Below, piece after piece: positions 29,201 to 36,385 of a stretch of 64,000 nt of DNA (position 1 is its first letter; every line of letters starts with the position of its first letter). Both the position numbers and the translations under genes were made by a program. This DNA comes from Streptomyces sp. TLI_105 (GTDB lineage: Bacteria; Actinomycetota; Actinomycetes; Streptomycetales; Streptomycetaceae), in NCBI RefSeq assembly GCF_900105415.1, contig NZ_FNSM01000001.1:1612001-1676000 (forward strand), read 5' to 3'. The notes below the pieces were generated by a model that was not told the DNA's origin, ran no database searches, and was given only the letters and a program-made list of their open reading frames with translations.

Positions 29201-29987
29201 CGCGCTCGCCACGGCGGTCGCGGTGCTGCCCGCGGTCGTCCTCGGAACGATCGAGGGCATGGAGGTGCTGCACCCGCTGGCCGTCGTCGTGCTCGGCGGA
29301 CTGGTCACCTCGACCCTCGTGACGCTGTTCATCGTGCCCGCCCTCTACATCCGCTTCTACTCCTCCCCCGGCGGCCTCGGGCAGCGTCGCACCGGTCCCG
29401 AACCGGGACTGTCGACGGCCGGCCGGGCCCCGGGCGCGGCAGCCGCGGACGACGGCAGGGCGGAACGGCGAGAAGCACCCCGCAGCGGATCCGGCCGGCG
29501 TCTCGGCAGGCGCCGGTGGGCCGCGGGCCTGTCGGCCGCGGGACTGCTGCTCGCCGGTGGAGCGAGCCTGTCGGCCTGCACCGACTCGCAGCCCTCCGCG
29601 GCCTCGGTCACCGAACACTCCGAGCAGCCACCCGCCGAGATCGAAAAGGTTCCGGAGGGGAAGATCCCCCACCTGACCCTGGCCGAGGACACGGTCCACC
29701 GGATCCACCTCACGACGGAGCCGTTGCGGCAGGCGCCGCTGGACGGCGCCGGCCCGCCGCAGACGCTCATCCCGCTGAAAGCGGTGGTCTACGACCCGGA
29801 GGGCAAGACCTTCGCCTTCACCAACCCGAAGCCCTTCGTGTACATCCGGACCCCCGTCGAACTGGGGCGGTTCGGTGAGGACGACGCGGTCGTGAAGTCC
29901 GGCCTCACGGCGGGCGCCCCCGTCGTGACGGTCGGGGCCGCCGAACTGCTGGGCATCGAGTACGAGACGGACGGCGAGCACGAATGA
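26262..29987 (+). CDS. CusA/HME-like RND permease fused to a C-terminal adaptor-like domain
   Basis: A protein of about 1241 residues. Residues 1-1040 form a complete RND permease: first helix FRNLIIGVAAAVMALGFF, DVFPEFAPTRVQIQ, two large loops, and Asp414-Asp415 in the fourth-segment GAIIDDIVIGFD. The equivalent of the later relay position reads GIAVRNLVLL (Arg in place of Lys). After a 45-residue Gly/Arg linker comes a 13th hydrophobic segment ending in a lipobox-like LSAC (Cys ~1106). A ~115-residue domain follows that matches the C-terminal part of CusB/CzcB adaptors (LIPLKAVVYDPEGKTFAF, GLTAGAPVVTVGAAELLG). The adaptor alpha-hairpin is missing. No in-frame ATG or GTG lies in the linker, so the fusion looks genuine. 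GTG 26262 is preferred for GGAAGG upstream; 26199 is an alternative. Confidence 0.85.
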   Translation: MVHRILSLSLTFRNLIIGVAAAVMALGFFQLPRAASADVFPEFAPTRVQIQAEAPGLSAAEVEQLITVPLEQDLLNGVAWLDEITSESAPGLSSVDLVFEPGTNEQKARQAVQERLIQVGGLPQVGKAPVMIQPLSSTSRVMMIGLSSENVSRIDMSVLARWNIKPRLLGIPGVANVVIWGERDRQLQVQVDPEQLRSRGVSLDQVVRTTGNALWVSPLTFVEASTPGTGGFIDTPNQRLAIQHVLPIAKAQDLASVAVEDTADKRLRIGDVATVVEDHQPLIGDVTLSDGPGIMLVVEKYPDANTREVTHAVEEAMTSLQPGLSGITVDTDVYRPASFIDTALDNVGLWALVAVPAVSVLLGLYFLSWRVALISLVSITLAEIAALWVLYLRGSSFNMMVLAGLTIALGAIIDDIVIGFDRVQKQFRREDRGSDERRSVADVVVDATAAVRRPVFFATLILLLAVVPLVFLSGVGGAFARPLALSYALAVLASTVVALTLTPVLAATLLAHTRLGHHRNPVLGWLHRGFDRISPRTLLRPGLALAAAAVLAGTGFAVWPQLDGASPVPALHQRELLIQVEAAPGTSLPEMDRLGRAAVDELRALPGVESVGAHVGRARESDQVVNVNSGEFWVNLKSSADYDRTVDAINRTMDGQAGLDSEVVTYPQARLNEVRAENGDGAPVVVRVYGNDLGVLRRQAEQVSKALSQVPGVVRPQIPDVVEEPTLEVKVDLAAAQSHGIKPGDVRRAAATYFSGLPVGSLYEEQKVFDVVVWGSPATRSAPQKVQDLLIDTPKGGHVRLGDVAAVRVTPYPTVIEHYATSRSLDVVADVSGRDLNTVLDDVRSRVQAMPMPYEYHAEVQSDVAHQQSQDLRVAGIVAAALLGAFLLLQAAFNSWRAATLVLLALPLAGVGGVLTAFAVGGVMSIGALGGFLVVLGIAVRNLVLLVRGYQETEPREDGTVDPQHIVDATRDRVGPVLLTALATAVAVLPAVVLGTIEGMEVLHPLAVVVLGGLVTSTLVTLFIVPALYIRFYSSPGGLGQRRTGPEPGLSTAGRAPGAAAADDGRAERREAPRSGSGRRLGRRRWAAGLSAAGLLLAGGASLSACTDSQPSAASVTEHSEQPPAEIEKVPEGKIPHLTLAEDTVHRIHLTTEPLRQAPLDGAGPPQTLIPLKAVVYDPEGKTFAFTNPKPFVYIRTPVELGRFGEDDAVVKSGLTAGAPVVTVGAAELLGIEYETDGEHE

Positions 29988-32900
29988 CTGAGGAACGCGG
30001 CACTCTGATGCGCTGGATCGTCCGGTCCAGCCTGCGCTTCCGCTACCTCGTGGTCGCCGCGGCTGCCGTGATGATGGTCGTGGGCATCACGTCGCTGCCC
30101 CAGCAGCGGGTGGACGTCTTCCCCGAGTTCGCGCCGCCGCGGGTCGAGATCCAGACGACCTGCCTCGGCCTGTCCACGGCCGACGTGGAGTCCCTGGTCA
30201 CCGTTCCGCTGGAGCAGTCCCTCAACGGGCTCGACGGGCTGGAGGACCTGCGCTCCGAGTCCGTCGCGCAGCTCTCGTCGGTCCAGCTGATCTTCCACGA
30301 GGGGACCGACCTCTTCAAGGCGCGGCAGGAGGTCCAGGAACGGGTGCAGCAGGTCTCGCCCAGCCTGCCGACCTGGGCGGCCCCGCCGGTGATCATGCCG
30401 CCCGTCGCGGCGACCAGCCGTGTCATGAAGATCGGGATGTCCTCGGAGGACCACTCCGACAAGGCCCTGATGTCCATGTCCATGACGGCCTACTGGGAGG
30501 TCAGGGCCCGGCTGCTGCGCGTGCCCGGCGTCGCCAACGTGAGCATCTTCGGCGAGCGGCTGCAGATGATGACCGTACAGGTGGACCCGACCAAGATGCA
30601 GGCCCACAAGGTCAGTCTCGACGACGTCATGGAGGCCACCGGCGAGTCGGTCGACTCCGGTCTGCTCAAGTTCACCACCGGTTCGGTCATCGGCACCGGC
30701 GGCTGGATCGAGACCCCCAAGCAGCGCCTCGGCATCCGGCACCTCCTGCCGGTCGTGACGCCCGTCGACCTCTCCCAGGTGCCGGTGCGCGCGGAGAACG
30801 ACCGCACCGTCCGGCTCGGGGACGTGGCCCTGGTGAAGGAGGCACCCCAGCCACTGGGCGGCGACGCCATCGTCGGCGGCGACCCCGGTCTGCTGCTGAT
30901 CGTCGAGAAGCTGCCCTGGGGCGACACCCCGGAGATCACCAAGAACGTGCAGGAGGCGATCGAATCCCTCGAACCCGGCCTGCCCGGCATCACGTTCGAC
31001 ACGACCATCTTCCAGCAGCAGGACTTCATCCACACCGCGATCCACAATCTGACCCAGGCCCTGGTGCTCGGCTTCCTGCTGGTCGTCGTGGTCCTCGCGG
31101 CGTTCCTCTACGAGTGGCGCGTCGCGCTGATCAGCCTGCTGACGATCCCGCTGTCCCTCATGGCGGCCGTGCTGGTGCTCCACTGGCGCGGGGACACCAT
31201 CAACACGATGGCCCTCGCCGGACTCGTGATCGCCCTGGGCGCCGTCGTGGACGACGCGATCATCGACGTCGAGAACATCCTCAGACGGCTGCGCGAGCAT
31301 CGGAAGGCCGGCGGTGACACGCCGGTGGCGAAGATCATTCTGAACGCCTCGCTGGAGGTCCGGAGCCCGATCGTCTACGCGACGATGATCATCGTCGTGG
31401 CCACGGTGCCGGTCTTCCTGCTCCAGGGAGTGGCGGGCTCGTTCTTCCGGACGCTCGCCATCTCCTACACGCTGGCCATCATCGCCTCCATGGTCGTGGC
31501 CCTGACGGTGACCCCCGCCCTGTGCCTGATCATGCTGCGCAAGGCCAAGGTCGAACGCCGGCAGTCCCCACTGCTCCGCCGGCTGCAGACCGGCTACACG
31601 GCGGGGCTGCGGCGCATCGTCAAGCGGCCGGTGAACGCCTATCTGGTGTCCGGCGTGCTCGTGGTCGTCGCGGCCCTCCTGGTGCCACAACTCAGCCAGT
31701 CCCTGATGCCCTCCTTCAAGGAGCGGGACTTCCTGATGCACTTCATCACCACGCCCGGCACGTCCGTGCAGGAAGAGCAGCGCATGGTCTCCCAGGTGAG
31801 CCGCGAGGTACGGGCCATCCCCGGAGTGCGCAACGTCTTCGGGGCCCACATCGGGCAGGCGTTCCTGGGCGACGAGATCGCCGGGGTCAACTTCGGCGAG
31901 GGCTGGATCAGCATCGATCCCAAGGCCGACTACGACAAGACCCTCACCGAGATCAAGGAGACCGTGGCGCGGTACGCCGGCGTGGAACAGGACGTCCAGA
32001 CGTACCTCAACGAGCGCGTCGACGAGGTGCTCACCGGCTCCAAGTACCCGATCGTCATCCGTCTCTTCGGCCAGGACCAGAACGTCCTGCGCGAGAAGGG
32101 CCTGGAGCTCCAGGAGAAGATCAGCAAGATCGACGGCACCGAGGACGTCCACGCCGACCTCCAGGTCGAGGTCCCGCAGATCCAGGTGAAGGTCGACGTC
32201 GACAAGGCGGCGAAGTACGAACTGAAGCCCGGTGACGTGCGCCGCGCCGCGTCCACCCTCGTGGCCGGCGAGGAGGTCGGAGACATCTTCCGCGACGGCA
32301 GGGCCTACGACACGGTGGTGTGGAGCACCCCCGAGACCCGCGACGACGTGGCGGCCATCAGCCGGCTCCCGATCGACACGCCCGCCGGCACCCCGGTGCC
32401 CCTCGGTGACGTCGCCCAGGTGGTCATCGAGCCCCAGCCGAACGTGATCGCGCGCGAGAACGGCTCGCGCCACCTCGACGTGAACGCCTCCGTCTCCGAA
32501 CGCGGCCTCAGCTCCGTCGTCTCGGACGTCAACAAGGCGATCGCCTCCACGGACTTCCCCCGCGGCTACCACACCGAGCTCCTCGGGGAGCACGAGGAAC
32601 GGCAGGCCGCCCAGCGGGTCCTGTTCTACAGCGCGATCTTCGCGGCTCTGGCGGTCTTCGTGCTGCTCCAGGTCTCCTTCCGCAGCTGGCGGCTCGCACT
32701 GCTGTCCTTCCTCACCCTGCCCATGGCCCTGGTCGGCGGCGTCCTCGCGGTCTGGATCGCCGGCGGGAACATCTCGCTGGGTTCCCTGGTCGGCTTCTTC
32801 ACCGTGCTCGGCATCGCCGCACGCAACGGCATCCTGCTGATCAACCACTACCAGCACCTGGAGGAGCACGAGGGCATGGCCTTCGGGCCCGCCCTGGTGC

Positions 32901-33151
32901 TGCGCGGTGCGCGGGAACGGCTGTCCCCCATCCTGATGACCTCCCTGGCGACCGGACTCGCGGTGCTGCCCCTGGTCTTCCTCGGCAACCGGCCGGGCCA
33001 CGAGATCGAGTACCCGCTCGCCGTGGTCATCGTGGGCGGTCTGGTTACGTCCACTCTGCTGAATTTGCTCGTCGTACCGTCCTTGTACCTGCGTTTCGGC
33101 AAGGGCTTCAGACGCCAGAGGCCGCAGCATGAGGCGGCCGCCACGCACTGA
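29984..33151 (+). CDS. Second CusA/HME-like RND permease
   Basis: A 1055-residue RND permease whose start overlaps the previous stop as ATGA. The organisation is standard: helix 1 (FRYLVVAAAAVMMVVGI), DVFPEFAPPRVEIQ, the central six-helix bundle with Asp423-Asp424 in GAVVDDAIIDVENI, a second outer loop, and a final bundle with GIAARNGILLINH (Arg at the usual Lys relay position). It has no C-terminal fusion. It is clearly paralogous to the upstream permease, so the pair could form heterotrimers or act separately. RND permeases export metals, drugs or lipids by proton exchange; no methionine- or histidine-rich segment was noticed that would point to copper, so the substrate is left open. Confidence 0.88.
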   Translation: MTEERGTLMRWIVRSSLRFRYLVVAAAAVMMVVGITSLPQQRVDVFPEFAPPRVEIQTTCLGLSTADVESLVTVPLEQSLNGLDGLEDLRSESVAQLSSVQLIFHEGTDLFKARQEVQERVQQVSPSLPTWAAPPVIMPPVAATSRVMKIGMSSEDHSDKALMSMSMTAYWEVRARLLRVPGVANVSIFGERLQMMTVQVDPTKMQAHKVSLDDVMEATGESVDSGLLKFTTGSVIGTGGWIETPKQRLGIRHLLPVVTPVDLSQVPVRAENDRTVRLGDVALVKEAPQPLGGDAIVGGDPGLLLIVEKLPWGDTPEITKNVQEAIESLEPGLPGITFDTTIFQQQDFIHTAIHNLTQALVLGFLLVVVVLAAFLYEWRVALISLLTIPLSLMAAVLVLHWRGDTINTMALAGLVIALGAVVDDAIIDVENILRRLREHRKAGGDTPVAKIILNASLEVRSPIVYATMIIVVATVPVFLLQGVAGSFFRTLAISYTLAIIASMVVALTVTPALCLIMLRKAKVERRQSPLLRRLQTGYTAGLRRIVKRPVNAYLVSGVLVVVAALLVPQLSQSLMPSFKERDFLMHFITTPGTSVQEEQRMVSQVSREVRAIPGVRNVFGAHIGQAFLGDEIAGVNFGEGWISIDPKADYDKTLTEIKETVARYAGVEQDVQTYLNERVDEVLTGSKYPIVIRLFGQDQNVLREKGLELQEKISKIDGTEDVHADLQVEVPQIQVKVDVDKAAKYELKPGDVRRAASTLVAGEEVGDIFRDGRAYDTVVWSTPETRDDVAAISRLPIDTPAGTPVPLGDVAQVVIEPQPNVIARENGSRHLDVNASVSERGLSSVVSDVNKAIASTDFPRGYHTELLGEHEERQAAQRVLFYSAIFAALAVFVLLQVSFRSWRLALLSFLTLPMALVGGVLAVWIAGGNISLGSLVGFFTVLGIAARNGILLINHYQHLEEHEGMAFGPALVLRGARERLSPILMTSLATGLAVLPLVFLGNRPGHEIEYPLAVVIVGGLVTSTLLNLLVVPSLYLRFGKGFRRQRPQHEAAATH

Positions 33152-33175
33152 GGCAGGCGGCGGACGGGGCCGCCG

Positions 33176-33212
33176 CCTCTCGGTGGAGCCCCACCCTGGC
33201 TCCACCGAGAGG
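33176..33212 (+). promoter_or_regulatory. Hairpin between RND2 and secreted-protein gene, enclosing its RBS
   Basis: A perfect 15 bp inverted repeat (left arm 33176-33190, right arm 33198-33212, 7 nt loop) lies in the 71 bp gap. The right arm ends in GAGAGG, the best ribosome binding site for the ATG at 33223. The structure could terminate or attenuate transcription, or mask translation of the next gene. Confidence 0.6.
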
Positions 33213-33222
33213 ACCAAGCTGA

Positions 33223-34152
33223 ATGCCCCGCCGCCTCCGCGCGTCCGCTGCCCTGCTGAGCCCGATCGTCGCCGCGCTGCTGCTGGCCCCTGGCGCGTCG
33301 GCCACCGACACCCCCCGGGTGCCCTCTCCCGCCGCGGCGAAAAGCGGCCCGAGCTCTCAGGACGGCTGTGGGCGGCCCCCCGCCCTCCGTCCGCACACCT
33401 TCCCCGCCCGCCCGAGGGTGAACAACACGTTCCTCCCGCTGAAGCCCGGGACCCGGCTGGTCCTCACCGGCGACGTCGCCGGTGAGGACCACCGCGTGGT
33501 GACGACGGTGACCGACCTGACCAAGGTCATCGACGGCGTACGCACCGTGGTGGTGTTCGACCAGGACTTCAACGGCGACGAGATCCAGGAGTCGGAGCTG
33601 GCGTTCTTCGCCCAGGACCGGCGCGGGACGGTCTGGCGCCTCGGGGAGTACCCGGAGATCTACGAGAACGGCCGGCTGGTCGGCGCGCCCGACACCTGGA
33701 TCTCCGGCGTGGAGGGCGCCAAGGCGGGCATCGCCATGCTCGCCAGGCCGCGGGTGGGCACCCCCACCTACACCGAGGGCCTGGCGCCCGAGATCGACTT
33801 CCTGGACTGCGCCACGGTGTTCCGGACCCATCAGAACGTCTGCGTCCCGGTCGGCTGCTTCCGGCACGTCCTCGTGACGGACGAATTCGCGCCGCTCGAC
33901 CCCGAGGGCGGCCACCAGCGGAAGTCCTACGCGCCGCACGTGGGCAACATCAAGGTGGAGCCCGTGGGCGAGGCGAACCCGGAGACGCTGTCGCTGACCG
34001 AGTTCACCCGGCTCGGCCGCGAGGAGCTCGCGGCCGTCCGCGAGGAGGTGCTGGAGCAGGACGCACGCGGCTACCAGATCAGCCCGGACGTGTACGGCAC
34101 CACCCCGCCCGCGCGGCCGGCCCGCCCGAAGGGGCTGCCGGGCCTGCCGTAG
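33223..34152 (+). CDS. Secreted protein sharing a domain with the downstream lipoprotein
   Basis: A 309-residue exported protein with signal peptide residues 1-27 (LLLAPGASA) and a low-complexity stretch, then a beta-rich domain. The core pattern (ELAFFAQDRRGTVWRLGEY, EIYENGR, ISGVEGAKAGIAM, YAPHVGNIKVE) is repeated in the lipoprotein gene at 36386. Four Cys occur in the mature domain outside the N-terminal one (DCATVF, NVCVPVGC, GCG). I recognise the pattern as a widespread secreted family of unknown function. Position directly after two RND genes suggests an extracytoplasmic partner or substrate-binding role, which is inference. Confidence 0.7.
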   Translation: MPRRLRASAALLSPIVAALLLAPGASATDTPRVPSPAAAKSGPSSQDGCGRPPALRPHTFPARPRVNNTFLPLKPGTRLVLTGDVAGEDHRVVTTVTDLTKVIDGVRTVVVFDQDFNGDEIQESELAFFAQDRRGTVWRLGEYPEIYENGRLVGAPDTWISGVEGAKAGIAMLARPRVGTPTYTEGLAPEIDFLDCATVFRTHQNVCVPVGCFRHVLVTDEFAPLDPEGGHQRKSYAPHVGNIKVEPVGEANPETLSLTEFTRLGREELAAVREEVLEQDARGYQISPDVYGTTPPARPARPKGLPGLP

Positions 34153-34188
34153 TACCGGCCCGTGAGGGGCGTGCGGCACCGCGCGCCC

Positions 34189-34204
34189 TTCAGCTCCGGT
34201 TCAG
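34189..34204 (+). promoter_or_regulatory. Direct TTCAG repeat upstream of the response regulator gene
   Basis: TTCAG at 34189 and again at 34200 (11 bp period) lie 24-39 bp before the regulator start codon. OmpR/PhoB-type regulators bind such one-turn direct repeats. The same element, in three copies, precedes the lipoprotein gene at 36386. Confidence 0.55.
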
Positions 34205-34227
34205 GTGACGCGGGTCACAATCGGGGC

Positions 34228-34905
34228 ATGCGCGTTCTGATCGTGGACGACGAGGAGCGCTTCGCCGAGGGGCTCCGCAACGGCCTGGAGGCGGAGGGCT
34301 TCGCCGTCGACGTCGCCCTGGACGGCACGGACGGCCTGTGGCGGGCCCGCGAGCACGCGTACGACGCCATCGTCCTCGACATCATGCTCCCCGGCCTGAA
34401 CGGCTACCGCGTCTGTGCCACCCTGCGCGCCGAGGGGAACTGGACCCCGATCCTCATGCTCACCGCCAAGGAAGGCGAGTGGGACGAGGTGGAGGGACTC
34501 GACACCGGCGCCGACGACTACCTGACGAAGCCCTTCTCGTACGCCGTGCTGCTCGCCCGGCTGCGTGCGCTGCTGCGCCGCGAACCGCGCGAGCGGCCCG
34601 CCGCCCTCACCGCCGGTGACCTGCGGCTCGACCCGGCGGCCAAGGAGGTGTCCCGGGGCGGGGTACGGATCGAGCTGACCGCCCGTGAGCTGGCCCTCCT
34701 CGAGTTCCTCCTGCGCCGGCGCGGTGAGACCGTGTCCAAGCACGAGATCCTCGCGCACGTCTGGGACGACGCCTTCGAGGGCGACCCGAACATCGTCGAG
34801 GTCTACGTCCGGCACCTCCGGAACAAGCTGGACCGGCCCTTCGGCCGGGCGTCCATCGAGACCGTACGGGGCTGCGGCTACCGCCTGACCCCCGACGGAG
34901 GGTAG
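34228..34905 (+). CDS. OmpR/PhoB-family response regulator
   Basis: A 225-residue two-domain regulator. The receiver domain has the acidic pair in VDDEERF, phospho-acceptor Asp51 in VLDIMLPG, Thr in LMLTAKE and Lys in YLTKPF. A winged-helix DNA-binding domain follows (LTARELALLEFLLRRRGE through VEVYVRHLRNKLD and VRGCGYRL). The start at 34228 gives the canonical MRVLIVDDEE; an in-frame start at 34162 adds 22 residues over the repeat element and is rejected. The sensor kinase gene follows after 6 bp. Confidence 0.95.
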   Translation: MRVLIVDDEERFAEGLRNGLEAEGFAVDVALDGTDGLWRAREHAYDAIVLDIMLPGLNGYRVCATLRAEGNWTPILMLTAKEGEWDEVEGLDTGADDYLTKPFSYAVLLARLRALLRREPRERPAALTAGDLRLDPAAKEVSRGGVRIELTARELALLEFLLRRRGETVSKHEILAHVWDDAFEGDPNIVEVYVRHLRNKLDRPFGRASIETVRGCGYRLTPDGG

Positions 34906-34911
34906 GCGGCC

Positions 34912-36288
34912 ATGGGCGTGCGGTTCTGGTCGGCCGTGGCGGCCGTCCTCGTCGTGGCGGTGGGCCTCATCGCGGGAGCGGTGGCCCTGATCGCGCTCCT
35001 GCGGGCCGAACTGACCGACGACGTACGGCAGGCCGTGCGGGGCCGGGCCGAACAGGTGGCGGCCGTCATCGAGTCGGGGCGCGGGGTGCCGTCGCTGACC
35101 GTGAGCGATCAGGACGAACAGTTCGTCCAGGTCCTGGACGCCCGGGGGGACGTGATCGCCGCCAGCCCGAACGTCAAGGACCTGCCGGCCCTGGCCGACC
35201 CGCGACAGGGCTCCGAGTCCACCCTCAGCACGCCGCTGGACGAGGACCGTTTCCTGGTGGTGGCGGTGAGCGCCGAAGCGCCCGGCGGCGACCGGACCGT
35301 ACTGGTGGGGCAGACGCTGATCGGGGTCGACGAGTCCACCCGGATCGTCACCCGGCTGCTGGTCACGGGGCTGCCGCTGCTGATGCTCGTGGTGGCCGGC
35401 GCGACCTGGATGGCGGTCGGGCGGGCGCTGGCGCCCGTGGCGGCCATCAGATCGGAGGTGGAGGCGATCTCGGCGGCGGAGCTGCACCGCAGGGTGCCGC
35501 TTCCGCCCGGCCGCGACGAGATCGCACGCCTCGCCGCCACGATGAACCGCATGCTGGACAGGCTCGAACGGGCGCAGAGCGCCCAGCGCCGGTTCATCTC
35601 CGACGCCTCGCACGAACTGCGTTCCCCGGTGGCGTCCATCCGCCAGCACGCCGAGGTCGCCCTCGCCCACCCCGACCGGCTGGCGGACCGGGCGACGCGC
35701 GAACGGCTGGCCAGGACCGTGCTGAGCGAGGACCTGCGGATCCAGCGGCTGGTCGACGACCTGCTGCTGCTCGCCCGTGCCGACGAGGAGGCGCTGCGCC
35801 CCCGGCTGCGGCCGGTGGACCTCGACGACCTGGTCCTGGACGAGGTGCGCCGACTGCGTCGGGTGGCGCCCGGGCTGCGGATCGGTACGGCCGGGGTGTC
35901 GGCGGCGCGGCGGCGGGCGGACCCGCGGGGTCTGGGCAGGGTGGTGCGCAACCTGGGTGACAACGCGGCCAGGCACGCGCGCTCCGAGGTCGCCTTCGAC
36001 CTCGCCGAGCAGCCGGACGGCCGGGTGGTGCTGGGCGTGGAGGACGACGGTCCGGGCGTACCGCCGGCGGACCGCGAGCGGGTCTTCGAACGGTTCGTAC
36101 GCCTCGACGAGGCGCGGTCCCGCCGACCGGGCGACGGGGGTGACGCGGACGACGCCGGCGGCAGTGGACTCGGGCTCGCCATCGTCGCCGAACTGGTCGC
36201 GGCGCACGGCGGCACGGCCACGGTGACCGACGGGCGGCTGGGCGGGGCCCGCTTCGAGGTGGCGCTCCCACCGGACCCGGGGGCGTGA
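34912..36288 (+). CDS. HAMP-type sensor histidine kinase
   Basis: A 458-residue membrane kinase: membrane segment 1 at residues ~7-28, an outside sensor loop of ~115 residues, membrane segment 2 at ~145-167, HAMP, and a HisKA domain with His234 in SDASHELRSP. The ATPase domain has N-box RNLGDNAARH, G1 VEDDGPGVP and G2 SGLGLAIV. The sensor loop contains no Cys and no His or Met cluster, which argues against direct metal sensing. GGAGGG precedes the start. It pairs with the upstream response regulator. Confidence 0.94.
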   Translation: MGVRFWSAVAAVLVVAVGLIAGAVALIALLRAELTDDVRQAVRGRAEQVAAVIESGRGVPSLTVSDQDEQFVQVLDARGDVIAASPNVKDLPALADPRQGSESTLSTPLDEDRFLVVAVSAEAPGGDRTVLVGQTLIGVDESTRIVTRLLVTGLPLLMLVVAGATWMAVGRALAPVAAIRSEVEAISAAELHRRVPLPPGRDEIARLAATMNRMLDRLERAQSAQRRFISDASHELRSPVASIRQHAEVALAHPDRLADRATRERLARTVLSEDLRIQRLVDDLLLLARADEEALRPRLRPVDLDDLVLDEVRRLRRVAPGLRIGTAGVSAARRRADPRGLGRVVRNLGDNAARHARSEVAFDLAEQPDGRVVLGVEDDGPGVPPADRERVFERFVRLDEARSRRPGDGGDADDAGGSGLGLAIVAELVAAHGGTATVTDGRLGGARFEVALPPDPGA

Positions 36289-36317
36289 GAGACCGGGCCA
36301 CCGCTCCTGAAGGCCGG

Positions 36318-36343
36318 TTCAGTTCCGTTCAGGCTCCCTTCAG
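36318..36343 (+). promoter_or_regulatory. Triple TTCAG direct repeat upstream of lipoprotein gene
   Basis: TTCAG occurs at 36318, 36328 and 36339 (10 and 11 bp steps) within the 97 bp between the kinase and lipoprotein genes. It matches the element before the response regulator and is the expected footprint of a winged-helix OmpR-type dimer chain. It predicts a promoter internal to the cluster. Confidence 0.6.
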
Positions 36344-36385
36344 GACCCGGGTGGAAGCCTCGGTGTCACGGCAGAGGAGGCAGTC

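Noticed and set aside
26262..33151. Assignment of the RND pair as copper or silver efflux
   Set aside because: Family resemblance to CusA only. No metal-binding gene, CopZ/CsoR-like regulator or Met/His-rich sensor is nearby, so the substrate is left open.
29789..33217. A 1142-codon open frame on the minus strand opposite RND2
   Set aside because: Composition is typical of antisense GC-rich DNA, and the plus strand encodes a recognisable RND permease.
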